Numbered from the stretch's first letter, positions 36,972 to 46,584 are shown. The stretch is 64,000 nucleotides of DNA from Caldilineaceae bacterium (GCA_022842065.1 JALHQH010000054.1:20433-84432), one strand, 5' to 3'. Translations and numbers: made by a program. The notes: generated by a model not told the origin, from the sequence alone.

Positions 36972-39902
36972 TTAGCGGTTCACCAGCGGCAGATAGATTC
37001 CCGTCAATGCTTCCGGCCAGACGCGCGCCTTGGTCAGTGGATCACCCAGCAGCAGGAAGGTTTTGGCGGTGTCTTGGCAGCAGGTACTTTCGGTGACCAG
37101 CTTGGTGTAGCCGGCTTCGAGTAATTCCCCAATGGTCGCCGACAGCGGTGGGGCATTCCAGAGGTGCTCGTGGAAGCCACGTTGGAGCAAGTCATGGCCA
37201 TAAGCGACGCTAAGGCCCGCAGGCCCCCAAACGGCAATGGCACCGCCGTTGGGATTTAATAACAGTCGCTCATCCAGCGTCGTGCCCGAGATCGCCGGTT
37301 TGTGAAATTGGCTGGTGAGACAAGTCATCGACAGATTGATGAAGTAGCTGTCTTTGTTGCCAAGAATATCGGCGTCGTAGAGCCCGAGCAGATAATCCGG
37401 ACTGGCATCGGGACTTTCGTCGGTGATGGCCCACTGCCATTGATGGCTATGGCCGTTGTAGGTCACCAGGGCGGCCCCGGCACTCAAGGCATTAATCACC
37501 GCAGTAAAGGCGTGCGCGGCACTGGTAAGGCGCCACGGCTGCTCGCCCTGCGGGTCGGCAAACTGGGGATAGGGATCATAGTAGATCCGCTCATTTTTTA
37601 CAGGAGCAGGAGCCAGCTCAATAATACCATCGGCATAGGCGGCAAAGTCACCGGCCAGATCGCGGGCGACCGTGCCATCCTCGGTGACGGAACGAACATA
37701 GTTGTCAGCAATGGAAACGGTTCTACCCTGCCACAAACCGATCCCTGTGCTGGTTTCATAACGGATCAGTTTGTTGACCATGCTGGTCACTTCTGCTGTG
37801 CTCTTGACGGGCAGGCGACCAATCCATAGATCGGCTGCAAAGAAATGGTTGGGATCATCACTGATAAGCGGATCATCGCCATCGAGCTGGGCGAAACAAT
37901 TTTCGCAGGCCGCTTCGCCCAGCCACGGATCAACATAGGCCAAGTATGGGGGGATCCAGTTTGTATTGTTCTTTGCTTCATAGTTGTGCGGATCCCAGGT
38001 ACCGTCGCCGACTAAGACTACCGACCGCGGTTTGATGGTCCAACTGGCATTGGCGTAGCGTAAAAAGCTGCGGATGGCTTCCGCCGAGGTGTGACCAAAG
38101 CTCCAGGCGTCGTAAATGGTCTGGACATCAACTGTGGTGACCGTATATCCCTGGTTACGGCGTAATTGGAGAAGTGGTTCCAATGCGGCGATAAAGGGTT
38201 GCGGCGCAATGTAGATTGCCTCTGCCCCACGGTTGTCCCAGTGGCTTGCGGTGTGCGCGGCCAGCGTGGGGGTATACATGGTGCCGGGGCCTGCGATCAA
38301 GTAGTTGCGGGCCGTAGGCCCATCTTGAAAGCCACTACCCGTCGCCCCGGTCAGCAACACAGGGGCGGCCCTATCGGTGACATCATAGAGTTGCAGATTG
38401 GCCGGCGGGTTGGACCAGGTATAGTACCAATCGCCCGCCACCCCCGTAAAGTGTGCGCCCTGTCCACTCAAATTTAATGCGACGGGCTGCGTCCACAGCA
38501 CTTTGTCCAACAGGACGGCGGCATCGCGCTGGAGGCTGGAAGCCGCCGTACTAAAGAGCGCAACATTAATCGTGGCACTGCTCACGGTGCTGGTCAGCGC
38601 CGGTTGCCAATCCTGGGTGAAGTTGCTGGCCACCACCGAGTTCCAAGTCAGATCGCGGCTGGTATCGCCTGTCTGTACCCGCAGGGTATGATCGCCGCGG
38701 ATGTTAGTGGTAACTGCAACCGAAAAGGTGGCAGTGCCATTAACGAGGGGTAACACGCCTGTGACCGGAATGGCAACGCTCTGTAGATCGCTCGCCTCGA
38801 TGCCTTCATTATCAATCAGCTTTTGGTTGTACCAATAATCGCCATCAAAGCCGGCATAGCGTGACTCATACAGTTGGTTTGCTGACCAGACACCGCTTTC
38901 AAAGACATCAATGCGGGCCGGGGCACCGGCCGGGGTGACGGCGCGCGTGGCCATACGCACCCCAGCTGCGTTCTGCGTGGTCAACCAGTAGCTGCTGTTG
39001 ACATTCCAGCGGTCGCCCACTGTGGCCGCGTAAAAACGCAGGGTAGAGCTGGCGACGATTTTGCCATCCACGAGACCAGCCAGTTGTAAGGCAACCTCCG
39101 CCCCATTATATCTAAGCTGTAGTTGGGCTGGGTCTATTGTGCCAAGGGTGAGACCTGCGGCGGCCAATGCCTGTCCAGTGATCTCTTGCATCCCTACTGT
39201 GCTGACTGTCACTTTGAGGGCGGCGCGCGCTGCATCGCCATTGGTGGGGGCTAAGTCACTGGGCGCGCTGGTCACGGTGTTGACTGCTGCTGCCGCCTGG
39301 AGGGTTGTTTGGTCAACAACACGCGCTCCGCTGACCGCGACCGCCAGCGACGTGGCGAATTTGACTGCACCCCCCTCACGATAGAGGGGGCTGAGCGCAA
39401 TCACCGCAATCGGCTGCCCGTGAAGGTTGCCGTGGCGCAAGATAAAAATCGGCGCTGACGGGAGTGCAACTGTTTCTGGCGTCAGCGGCTGATCGGTGGG
39501 GACGGCACTATCGAGTACCGCTGGTTGTAACGGTGGGGCGGGTTGCAGGTCGCCCGTCCACGCGGCTACTGTGACATCCTCGATTTGGATCGCATCGGCC
39601 ATTGCGGTTAGCGATAATGCTTCATCCCAAGTCACCGTCATTAACTGCATGGGCAGTTCATAGCCCTGATAGCGCTGCGTGGGTAGTTGGGCCAGCGTGT
39701 TTGTGGCCGCCGCCTGGGCCATGGCTGGGTTGGGCCAGGTGATCGCAAGGCCCTCGGCCGCGGCCTTCACTTGCACCGGCACAGCCGGAGGATCGAGTGG
39801 TGCTGCCGCAAGATTCCTTGCGCCGCTGCTCAGACTGAGCACCATGCTAATGAGCAGCACCATAACTAGTTGCTTGTGTAACCGTTGGTGAACCTTATCC
39901 AT
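36972..39902 (-). CDS. Secreted C25 (gingipain-like) cysteine peptidase
   Basis: An exported peptidase of 976 aa from the ATG at 39902 (GGGAGG ribosome site). A signal peptide (LVMVLLISMVLSLSSGARNLAAA) is followed by a long beta-rich region. The caspase-like C25 domain begins around residue 570 (YIAPQPFIAALEPLLQLRRN). The catalytic His is H818 in NGHSH and the Cys is C861 in SMTCLTSQF, the order seen in family C25. The chain ends GIYLPLVNR, a tail similar to two other exported proteins here. Gingipain-type enzymes usually travel by type IX secretion in Bacteroidetes; that C-terminal domain is absent, so export must use another route. Confidence 0.87.
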   Translation of the reverse strand: MDKVHQRLHKQLVMVLLISMVLSLSSGARNLAAAPLDPPAVPVQVKAAAEGLAITWPNPAMAQAAATNTLAQLPTQRYQGYELPMQLMTVTWDEALSLTAMADAIQIEDVTVAAWTGDLQPAPPLQPAVLDSAVPTDQPLTPETVALPSAPIFILRHGNLHGQPIAVIALSPLYREGGAVKFATSLAVAVSGARVVDQTTLQAAAAVNTVTSAPSDLAPTNGDAARAALKVTVSTVGMQEITGQALAAAGLTLGTIDPAQLQLRYNGAEVALQLAGLVDGKIVASSTLRFYAATVGDRWNVNSSYWLTTQNAAGVRMATRAVTPAGAPARIDVFESGVWSANQLYESRYAGFDGDYWYNQKLIDNEGIEASDLQSVAIPVTGVLPLVNGTATFSVAVTTNIRGDHTLRVQTGDTSRDLTWNSVVASNFTQDWQPALTSTVSSATINVALFSTAASSLQRDAAVLLDKVLWTQPVALNLSGQGAHFTGVAGDWYYTWSNPPANLQLYDVTDRAAPVLLTGATGSGFQDGPTARNYLIAGPGTMYTPTLAAHTASHWDNRGAEAIYIAPQPFIAALEPLLQLRRNQGYTVTTVDVQTIYDAWSFGHTSAEAIRSFLRYANASWTIKPRSVVLVGDGTWDPHNYEAKNNTNWIPPYLAYVDPWLGEAACENCFAQLDGDDPLISDDPNHFFAADLWIGRLPVKSTAEVTSMVNKLIRYETSTGIGLWQGRTVSIADNYVRSVTEDGTVARDLAGDFAAYADGIIELAPAPVKNERIYYDPYPQFADPQGEQPWRLTSAAHAFTAVINALSAGAALVTYNGHSHQWQWAITDESPDASPDYLLGLYDADILGNKDSYFINLSMTCLTSQFHKPAISGTTLDERLLLNPNGGAIAVWGPAGLSVAYGHDLLQRGFHEHLWNAPPLSATIGELLEAGYTKLVTESTCCQDTAKTFLLLGDPLTKARVWPEALTGIYLPLVNR

Positions 39903-40120
39903 GCAAATGGCCTCCCTATCCAAATCCTTCTCATCAGTTATCCATAGATTCTTTCTCTGGTGTTTAGCCAACTCATCGTAAAGAGACAGCCCTGAGATAT
40001 CTATACCGAAAAACACCTATGTCGTAGATGAACAATGTACTACACTACTATACTTCACTTGGCACGTGTATAGCATGACGTTCTATGCAGCGGTTTTGTT
40101 CTTGCGCACCAATAAAAAAA

Positions 40121-40159
40121 CAGGTGGCAATCCCGGCCTCAGTGCCGGATAGCCACCTG
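40121..40159 (-). terminator. Rho-independent terminator after the PEP-CTERM gene
   Basis: CAGGTGGC (40121-40128) pairs with GCCACCTG (40152-40159), and an inner CCGGC/GCCGG stem adds to it. On the - strand the stem is followed by a run of seven T (40114-40120), the classical intrinsic terminator. Confidence 0.82.
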
Positions 40160-40213
40160 TTGGTGTTGATGATAGGTTCGATGTTATCTGTGGCTCAACA
40201 GTTGCCGCGCCTA

Positions 40214-40636
40214 CTATTCTTCATTCTTGCGCCGTGAGGCAATCGCTGCGGAAAGGGCTGCCAGCCCTGTGCCAAAGAGCACGACTGTCACTGGCTCTGG
40301 AATCGGTACTGGGCCCGAGGGTGGCGGCGACGATGTCGGCGTCGATGTTGATGTCGATATCGGCGTAGAAGTATCGGGCGGCAAGGTGACGATCGCCGTT
40401 GGTGTGTCAGTTGAAACGGGGGTATTGGTAGCCGGTGCGACCGGCGTATTTGTTGGTGTGTTCGTTGCCACCTGCGTAGTGGTTGGTGTCGGCGATGCTG
40501 GCTCGGTTGGCGTTTCAGTGATGTCAGCCGGTGCATCTTGGGCATACGCAACATTAACCGGCCCCAACGTTGGCATAAAGAACAGGGCAAACAATAGAGC
40601 AACAATTGCAAAACGAACTGTGAAGGTCTTCTTCAT
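40214..40636 (-). CDS. PEP-CTERM sorting-domain protein with Pro/Thr-rich spacer
   Basis: A 140-residue exported protein from the ATG at 40636 (GAGGAG ribosome site). A signal peptide ends at VAYAQ. Residues about 35-110 are a low-complexity spacer of Thr, Pro, Ser and Val (NTPTNTPV, STSTSTPTSS). The end is a PEP-CTERM signal: IPEP, a hydrophobic helix (VTVVLFGTGLAALSAAIA) and a basic tail SRRKNEE. Proteins with this signal are processed by an exosortase, which is not in the window. With no folded domain, the product could be a heavily glycosylated surface spacer; that is inference. Confidence 0.85.
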   Translation of the reverse strand: MKKTFTVRFAIVALLFALFFMPTLGPVNVAYAQDAPADITETPTEPASPTPTTTQVATNTPTNTPVAPATNTPVSTDTPTAIVTLPPDTSTPISTSTSTPTSSPPPSGPVPIPEPVTVVLFGTGLAALSAAIASRRKNEE

Positions 40637-41273
40637 TGTGGAATTTCTCCTCAAATCTCCTACAAGATAACTGATGATGAGCTGTCTAGGTAATTCTACA
40701 TATGTATTGTCACAGGTTCAAATCATCGAAAAAGTCATGAATCTGTGCCGATACATCATGTCCATTGGTGATACGAATAAGCTTAGGTGACAACAATAGA
40801 GCTAAAATTTTACTTTAGGTGTAGCGTTTTATAAGTACAATTTTATGCATTTTAGCATAAATTATTCAGGATGAAAAGTAGTCATAAGGCTATGTGATAG
40901 GATTTCATAGAATAGTATAGCCGATTACTGCATGATAATCAGCGGCCATTCGCCAACCTGATAAAGCTTGCTGGTGGTATAGGCACACTCAGTGGAAAGG
41001 GTAGGCGTAGCAACGACGTGGCTTCGGCATTGCTTAAGCGTACAAAAGGCAGAATTTCGGTTATTTGTCCAATTGACAGCGGTTCGCGTGAACCCTATAC
41101 TCATCCTGATGAGCGTCCGTCACTTTAATGTATATGCTGCAATCTACAGGTTGTTGGTTCTTAACTGCTTCGTTAAATTTTGTTGTTTACATTAATGCCT
41201 TATGCACTTCCCTGCTGTAGGGTCACGATCCTGTGCATAAGTTTTATCTTTATGGATGCAAAAGGAGGTTTCT
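40637..41273. other. Divergent intergenic region between two secretion-related genes
   Basis: About 640 bp, AT-rich in its left two-thirds. It separates the PEP-CTERM gene (-) from the DUF1800 gene (+) and should hold both promoters. No gene or strong repeat was seen. The only clear signal is AAAGGAGG at about 41261-41268, the ribosome site of DUF1800. Confidence 0.6.
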
Positions 41274-43142
41274 ATGCCAGAAATCCTACGGGATCATATG
41301 GCAAATGCTGCTTACATTACACCTGACACTGCACCCAACATCACACCCGCCATTGCACCCACCCAAAGCGCCGCTTCACTGCCGGCTGATGCACTTGCTA
41401 CGGTCAATCCAATTGAAGATCACACCACCAGCGCGTACCAGCGTACACGCCGTGATTTTCTCGTCAGCAGCGGGGTGGCTTTGCTTGCCGGCACACTGCC
41501 TTCCTTGACGGCTGTACCCCAGGCCCAGGCCCAAAGTGTGGGTTCACCCGCACCCTATATGCGCCATTCCCCCCAAGGCCACACCGCGCTTGCCGCTGAT
41601 ACCACTTTGCCTACCCTGCCGACATTGGGCCTCATCGCGCTTAACCGCATGGGGTATGGCGCACGGCCTGGCGACTTGGCTGCTTTTAATGCATTGGCGG
41701 CTACCCCCGATAGCTGTTTTGATGCCTATGTGGAACAACAGCTTAATCCCACTGCGGTCGATGATAGCGCGTGTGATGCGCTGATTGCAGCCCAAGGTTT
41801 TACCACATTGCATAAAATGCTTCCCCAACTGTGGGCGGACCATGTTAAGCGGGAGGGCATTAGTTATGGCGAACGTATCCTGCCGGCCATCGAAACCGAA
41901 AAAGCTACCTTTCTAAAAGCCGTCCACAGCAAGCGCCAACTGTTCGAAGTACTAACTGAACATTGGTTCAATCATTTTAATATCTATGGCTGGGACTCAG
42001 CAACCGCGCCCGTCATGGTGCATTATGATCGTGATGTGATTCGCAGCAATGTGTTGGGTAATTTCCGCACGATGCTTGATGCGGTGGCCAAGAGCCCATC
42101 CATGCTTTATTACCTGGACAATCAATCAAACTCCGGCGGTAATCCGAATGAGAATTATGCGCGCGAGCTCTTTGAACTGCACACCTTAGGCGCTGAGAAT
42201 TACCTGGGGGTGGTGCCGCTCATCATTAACGATAATGGCAGCTATACTCACCCCGCCCCTAAAGATGCCGAAGGCAAGCCGCTGCTCTATGTGGATGCCG
42301 ATGTCTATGGGGCTACCACTTGTTTTACAGGCTGGCGCATTAACACCGATACCGGTCTCTTTCGCTTTGATGATAAAGCCCACTTCCCTTACCAGAAAGT
42401 CGTCCTTGGGCGTTTAATCCCCGAAGCCCAAGGGGTGAAAGATGGCAGCGATGTGCTTGATATGCTGGCAAAACATCCCGGCACCGCGCGTTATCTGTGC
42501 CGTAAACTCTGTCGTCGGCTGATCAGTGATAATCCACCAGAACGGATCGTCCAGGCCGCGGCCGATGTTTTCCTGGCCAATCTCAACGCCCATGATCAGT
42601 TGAAACAGGTTACACAGATGATTTTGCTATCACCTGAATTTCGTACCAGTTGGGGGCAAAAAATTAAACGGCCCTTTGAACATGTCGTTAGTATCTTGCG
42701 CGCGACCGAGGCTAATTTTACGCCAAAAGACGATTTCCTAAATAACTATAATACCATGGGCCAACCGCTCTTCTCCTGGTCACCGCCTGACGGCTACCCC
42801 GATGTCAAGGAGAGTTGGAGTAGCACGATGCCAATGTTACAACGCTGGCGGATGGTGAACTTTCTGATTGAATGGAAAGTTGGCGGAGAAGGGGCCGACA
42901 AGGACAATCGCCGCCTCAATTTCGCCAATCCGGCGGGTGTGGTGACCCCTAATGCGATTGTTGATCACTGGTCGTTGCGGCTGCTTGGTTTTGTCCTCCC
43001 GGCGCAGGAACGCCAGTACGCGGTGGCCTTTATGGCGAACGGCCGCAATCCTGATTTTGAATTGCCCGTGACCCAAATCAACGAGCGGCTGCCCTACCTG
43101 GTTGGGCTGCTCTTCATGTCACCCTCGTTTCAGTGGCGGTAA
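41274..43142 (+). CDS. DUF1800 family protein with internal Tat signal
   Basis: A 622-residue DUF1800 protein of unknown function. The ATG at 41274 is set by AAAGGAGG; an upstream in-frame ATG at 41256 would place that site inside the gene. A twin-arginine motif RTRRDFLVSSGVALLAG lies at 57-73, unusually far in, after a Pro/Ala/Thr-rich leader. The body starts with LGLIALNRMGYGARPGDL and contains HWFNHFNIYGWDSA, NENYARELFELHTLG and CFTGWRINTDTGLF, all family marks. It is followed 17 bp later by a DUF1501 gene, the usual partner. Both should be exported folded. Confidence 0.9.
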   Translation: MPEILRDHMANAAYITPDTAPNITPAIAPTQSAASLPADALATVNPIEDHTTSAYQRTRRDFLVSSGVALLAGTLPSLTAVPQAQAQSVGSPAPYMRHSPQGHTALAADTTLPTLPTLGLIALNRMGYGARPGDLAAFNALAATPDSCFDAYVEQQLNPTAVDDSACDALIAAQGFTTLHKMLPQLWADHVKREGISYGERILPAIETEKATFLKAVHSKRQLFEVLTEHWFNHFNIYGWDSATAPVMVHYDRDVIRSNVLGNFRTMLDAVAKSPSMLYYLDNQSNSGGNPNENYARELFELHTLGAENYLGVVPLIINDNGSYTHPAPKDAEGKPLLYVDADVYGATTCFTGWRINTDTGLFRFDDKAHFPYQKVVLGRLIPEAQGVKDGSDVLDMLAKHPGTARYLCRKLCRRLISDNPPERIVQAAADVFLANLNAHDQLKQVTQMILLSPEFRTSWGQKIKRPFEHVVSILRATEANFTPKDDFLNNYNTMGQPLFSWSPPDGYPDVKESWSSTMPMLQRWRMVNFLIEWKVGGEGADKDNRRLNFANPAGVVTPNAIVDHWSLRLLGFVLPAQERQYAVAFMANGRNPDFELPVTQINERLPYLVGLLFMSPSFQWR

Positions 43143-43159
43143 TCGCTAAGGAGCAAATG

Positions 43160-44545
43160 ATGTTTCAAACTTCACGGCGCGGCTTTATGGTGGGTTGTTC
43201 CGCCGCGATTGCCGCCATGGCCGGTGGCCGCTTGGGCTATGTTGCCTTTGGTAGCCCTCTCCAAGAGCCAAACCAAGAGATTGTGTTAGTTGTCTTTCTG
43301 CGCGGGGGGATGGATGGGCTCAGCGCCGTCTTTCCGATCGCCGGCGATGACCGCGGTTACTATCAAAACAACCGCGAAAGCGTTGCCATCCCGGTCAGCG
43401 GCAACAACGCTGCCCTACCCTTAACTGATTTATTTGGGTTACATAGTGCCGCGGCTCCATTATATGGCTTTTATCAAGATAAAAAGCTGGCGATCATTCA
43501 TGCCGCCGGCCTGACCAGCGATACGCGTAGTCACTTTGATGCCATGAAATACATGGAGCTAGGCACCCCTGGCAGCAAATCGGCCACCAATGGTTGGCTC
43601 ACGCGCCATCTGCAATCGGCACCCAACCTGGCTAGCAATTTGATCATGCCCGCGCTCTCGGTGGGCAGCCTGAGCCCAACCGCACTAGCCGGCAGCACGG
43701 AAGCGATTGGCATGAGTAGCCCCACTAGCTTTAACTTCGGCGGCCACTGGCGCTATGCGGAAGATCAGCGCCAGGCCGTACGCAATATGTACACCGGTGA
43801 TAGCTGGCTGCACAGTGCCGGCCTCCAGACCCTTAATGCCATTGACGTGGTTGAATATGGCGATCCCGGCAACTACACACCAGAAAATGGCGCGGTCTAT
43901 CCCGGCAACAGCTTTGGCCGCAATTTGCAAACCGTTGCCCAGATGATCAAACTCCAACTTGGGCTGCATGTGGCCACGATCGATCTGGGCGGTTGGGATA
44001 CTCACGAGAATCAAGGTGATGGGGGGACAGGTTATTTTGCCAATCAATTTGGTTCACTGGCGAGTGGCCTGGCCGCATTGATGACTGATTTGAGCAATTC
44101 CGGGGGCACCGATCACTCCCAGCGGCTGACCGTGGTCGTGATGAGTGAATTTGGCCGCACCTTTAAACAAAATGCCAGCCGTGGAACTGATCATGGTCAT
44201 GGGAATGTCATGTTTGTGTTGGGGGGTAAGGTCAACGGTGGGCAGGTCTATGGCCAGTGGCCGGGGCTACACACCGATCAACTGTACGACCGCCGCGATC
44301 TGAACATTACCACCGACTATCGCCAGATCCTCAGTGAGATTCTCATCCGCCGCCTGCAGAATCCTAATTTGGGGGTTATCTTTCCGAATTATACCAACTA
44401 TCAGCCGCTAGGCATTGTCCAAGGCGCTGATCTCACGCCTGATTACACAGGGGCAACACCAGGGCCAACCCCAACCCCGCCGCCAGGCTCAACTATCCCC
44501 ACCGGCAATGATCGACGCGTCTACCTGCCAATCGTCACCCGCTAA
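43160..44545 (+). CDS. DUF1501 family Tat-exported protein
   Basis: A 461-residue DUF1501 protein (sulfatase/alkaline-phosphatase-like fold). The ATG at 43160 is best spaced to AAGGAG; 43157 is also possible. The N-terminus SRRGFMVGCSAAIAAMAGG is a Tat signal. Family parts include LVVFLRGGMDGLS, DLGGWDTHENQ and VMSEFGRTFKQNASRGTDHGHG, the latter with conserved Asp/His residues. A Pro/Thr linker leads to the C-terminus RRVYLPIVTR. The protein pairs with DUF1800. No enzyme activity is established for the pair. Confidence 0.9.
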   Translation: MFQTSRRGFMVGCSAAIAAMAGGRLGYVAFGSPLQEPNQEIVLVVFLRGGMDGLSAVFPIAGDDRGYYQNNRESVAIPVSGNNAALPLTDLFGLHSAAAPLYGFYQDKKLAIIHAAGLTSDTRSHFDAMKYMELGTPGSKSATNGWLTRHLQSAPNLASNLIMPALSVGSLSPTALAGSTEAIGMSSPTSFNFGGHWRYAEDQRQAVRNMYTGDSWLHSAGLQTLNAIDVVEYGDPGNYTPENGAVYPGNSFGRNLQTVAQMIKLQLGLHVATIDLGGWDTHENQGDGGTGYFANQFGSLASGLAALMTDLSNSGGTDHSQRLTVVVMSEFGRTFKQNASRGTDHGHGNVMFVLGGKVNGGQVYGQWPGLHTDQLYDRRDLNITTDYRQILSEILIRRLQNPNLGVIFPNYTNYQPLGIVQGADLTPDYTGATPGPTPTPPPGSTIPTGNDRRVYLPIVTR

Positions 44546-44593
44546 TACGCGCTGTTTGTGTGTACCAACCTGGGAAATCATAAGACCAGATAA

Positions 44594-44630
44594 AAATAAT
44601 CCCGCCAGCGTTACGCTGGCGGGATTATTT
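44594..44630 (+). terminator. 17-bp stem terminator after the DUF1800-DUF1501 operon
   Basis: AAATAATCCCGCCAGCG (44594-44610), loop TTA, complement 44614-44630. It is 49 bp past the DUF1501 stop. An adjacent imperfect inverted repeat (44643-44699, GCCTAAGC...GCTTAGGC) may serve the opposing side. Confidence 0.8.
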
Positions 44631-44723
44631 TTAGCGCTTATCGTAATGCCTAAGCCGTAGCCTGAACGGGCCCCGCTCAGGCTACAGCTTAGGCGTTACT
44701 GATGATTTTGAGCTAGGACGACT

Positions 44724-44825
44724 TAGGTTCTGTTGACATTTCGTTTTGCTGCAGGGTTAAAACCCGCTTCTCACTGTTAGGCGGCCAATTCGATTGGCCG
44801 TTTTGGCAAATGTCAACAGAACCTA
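44724..44825. mobile_element. About 102-bp MITE-like element with 18-bp terminal inverted repeats
   Basis: Ends TAGGTTCTGTTGACATTT (44724-44741) and its exact complement (44808-44825) enclose an inner palindrome GGCCAATTCGATTGGCC. The right end supplies the TAG stop of the subtilase gene. A partial, diverged copy of its right half lies at 49283-49325. No gene is inside. Confidence 0.75.
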
Positions 44826-46277
44826 TTTCAATACCAGCGGTAGGAAAAAATGTTGGTTGAGTTGACCCCCGATGGTTTGATTGCCCGTGCCAGTCGAGAT
44901 GCCATTCGGTCCAACCGTCTGATTGACGACGACGCCGCCTTCGACCAGCGCCCACTGGGTGTCGGCTTCGGCGGCCAGGGCACGTTCCATGTTGATGCGA
45001 CCATAACCCAGGTAAGGATCGTGCAGTTGAGCACCAAACTGATCCGCCGAGGCGATGATCAAGTGTGATACTTCGGTTGCTGTGCGCACCGGCTTCTGGC
45101 TAATGAGCAGGCCCGCCAAGCCCGCGACATAGGGGGAAGCCATGCTTGTGCCGCTCATATAAGTGTAACCGCCGTAGTAGTTGGTCAGGTCGTGGTAGGT
45201 GCTGTAAATGGCATAACCAGGGGCAGCCACATCAATGTATGCGCCGTAGTTGCTTAGATTCCACCGTTGATCCTGATTGTCGGTGGCGCTGACGGCGATT
45301 ACACCCTCCAATGCTGCTGGGTAAAATTTGCGATCAACGCCCATATTGCCGGCAGCGGCAATAACGAGCACCCCTTTGGCCTGTGCATAGCTGATGGCGT
45401 CCTCCAGTGTCTTGGAAGAGACCGCTGCGCCAAGGCTAAGATTAACTACCCGTGCCCCGTGATCGGCCGCATAAAGTAACCCATTGGCAACCCCGGCCCA
45501 CGTCCCTGCATTATTCTGGTTTAACACCTTGATCGGCATAAGCCGACATTGCGGGCAAACACCGGCCATGCCAATCCCATTATCAATCCCGGCCGCAATA
45601 ATGCCGGCGGTATGGGTGCCATGGCCATTATCGTCACTGGGATCGCCATCGTTATTGACAAAGTCATAGCCGGGCACAATCCGGCCGGCAAATTCAGGGT
45701 GATTTAGGAGGAGGCCTGTGTCAATGACCGCGATCACCGTCTCATTGCTGCCGCGGGTGTAGTCCCAAGCGCCTTTGGTATGGGTGAGGGTAAGCCCATA
45801 GCTGCGTTGCGCGTCTGCCAGATCCGGATCGTTGGGCACAGTGGCACCGGTGACGACAATATTTGGTTCAACTTCGAGAATCGCATTGCTGCGGCCCAAC
45901 TGCTGCCAGCTTGTGCGCAGTGCTGCCAATGCACTGGTCGATGCACTTGCCGCAGTCAGCTGCTCTTGATCAGGGTGTAACCGCACTTCGGCCACGTTGA
46001 TCGGGGCGAGCCAACTGACCAGATCCGCGTTAAGCGCTGTCAATAATTGCGCCCGTTCTGTGTCAGAAAGATTGGGGGCAAAATGAACCAGGACGGTATC
46101 GCTCTCCTGTCCCACCGCGGCGGCACTTACCGCAACTGCGGGCGTGGCTGGCTCTTGGGCCAAATCTTGGGCAGATACCGTGGGCGCATCAAGCGATAGC
46201 AGCGCACAGAGCAGACCAAACAAGAGCGCGATGGTTGTGGTGATGAACGGTGGCCGTGCATTGATGATCCCAAACAT
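44823..46277 (-). CDS. Secreted subtilisin-like serine peptidase (S8)
   Basis: An exported subtilase, 484 aa from the ATG at 46277, preceded by GAGGA. A signal peptide (about 10-36, ending SAQD) and an inhibitor-I9-like propeptide (about 60-145) precede the catalytic domain. The triad is D186 (VIDTG), H219 (NGHGTH) and S378 (SGTSMASP), with oxyanion N311. The C-terminus ends HFFLPLVLK, like the YLPLV tails of two neighbours. The stop codon lies in the terminal repeat of a MITE-like element, so the original end may have been slightly different. The fold and activity look intact. Confidence 0.92.
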   Translation of the reverse strand: MFGIINARPPFITTTIALLFGLLCALLSLDAPTVSAQDLAQEPATPAVAVSAAAVGQESDTVLVHFAPNLSDTERAQLLTALNADLVSWLAPINVAEVRLHPDQEQLTAASASTSALAALRTSWQQLGRSNAILEVEPNIVVTGATVPNDPDLADAQRSYGLTLTHTKGAWDYTRGSNETVIAVIDTGLLLNHPEFAGRIVPGYDFVNNDGDPSDDNGHGTHTAGIIAAGIDNGIGMAGVCPQCRLMPIKVLNQNNAGTWAGVANGLLYAADHGARVVNLSLGAAVSSKTLEDAISYAQAKGVLVIAAAGNMGVDRKFYPAALEGVIAVSATDNQDQRWNLSNYGAYIDVAAPGYAIYSTYHDLTNYYGGYTYMSGTSMASPYVAGLAGLLISQKPVRTATEVSHLIIASADQFGAQLHDPYLGYGRINMERALAAEADTQWALVEGGVVVNQTVGPNGISTGTGNQTIGGQLNQHFFLPLVLK

Positions 46278-46523
46278 GTCTTCTATCCTCAATTACATCT
46301 GTTCGCTATACGCTGCCGGTTGCTGCCGATGAACTTGGGCAAGCCCACGCCACCACCCATAGCTTACGCCTAAATGGAGAAAGTTAAATCGTCGCATTGT
46401 TTTGTTTTGTTTGCCCACATCTGGCAGGGGGAAAGTGGATAGTTGTGCAAATGTCCTGTTAGGACTTACGGCTGTGCAAGGGGCTGGTATTAGGGGCTCA
46501 GCACTGTGGTTGTGGCGCGCGGG

Positions 46524-46584
46524 AACTTTGCCTGTAGATGGTTGCGGCTGACACGGTCAGCCGCAACCACCTACAGGCAAAGTT
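46524..46584. repeat. Two-step inverted repeat between subtilase and flavin oxidoreductase
   Basis: AACTTTGCCTGTAG (46524-46537) and GGTTGCGGCTGA (46540-46551) pair with 46557-46568 and 46571-46584, giving a stem of 26 bp broken by a 2-base mismatch. It lies about 62 bp past the stop of the - strand oxidoreductase gene and may end its transcript. The rest of 46278-46646 shows no gene. Confidence 0.7.
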
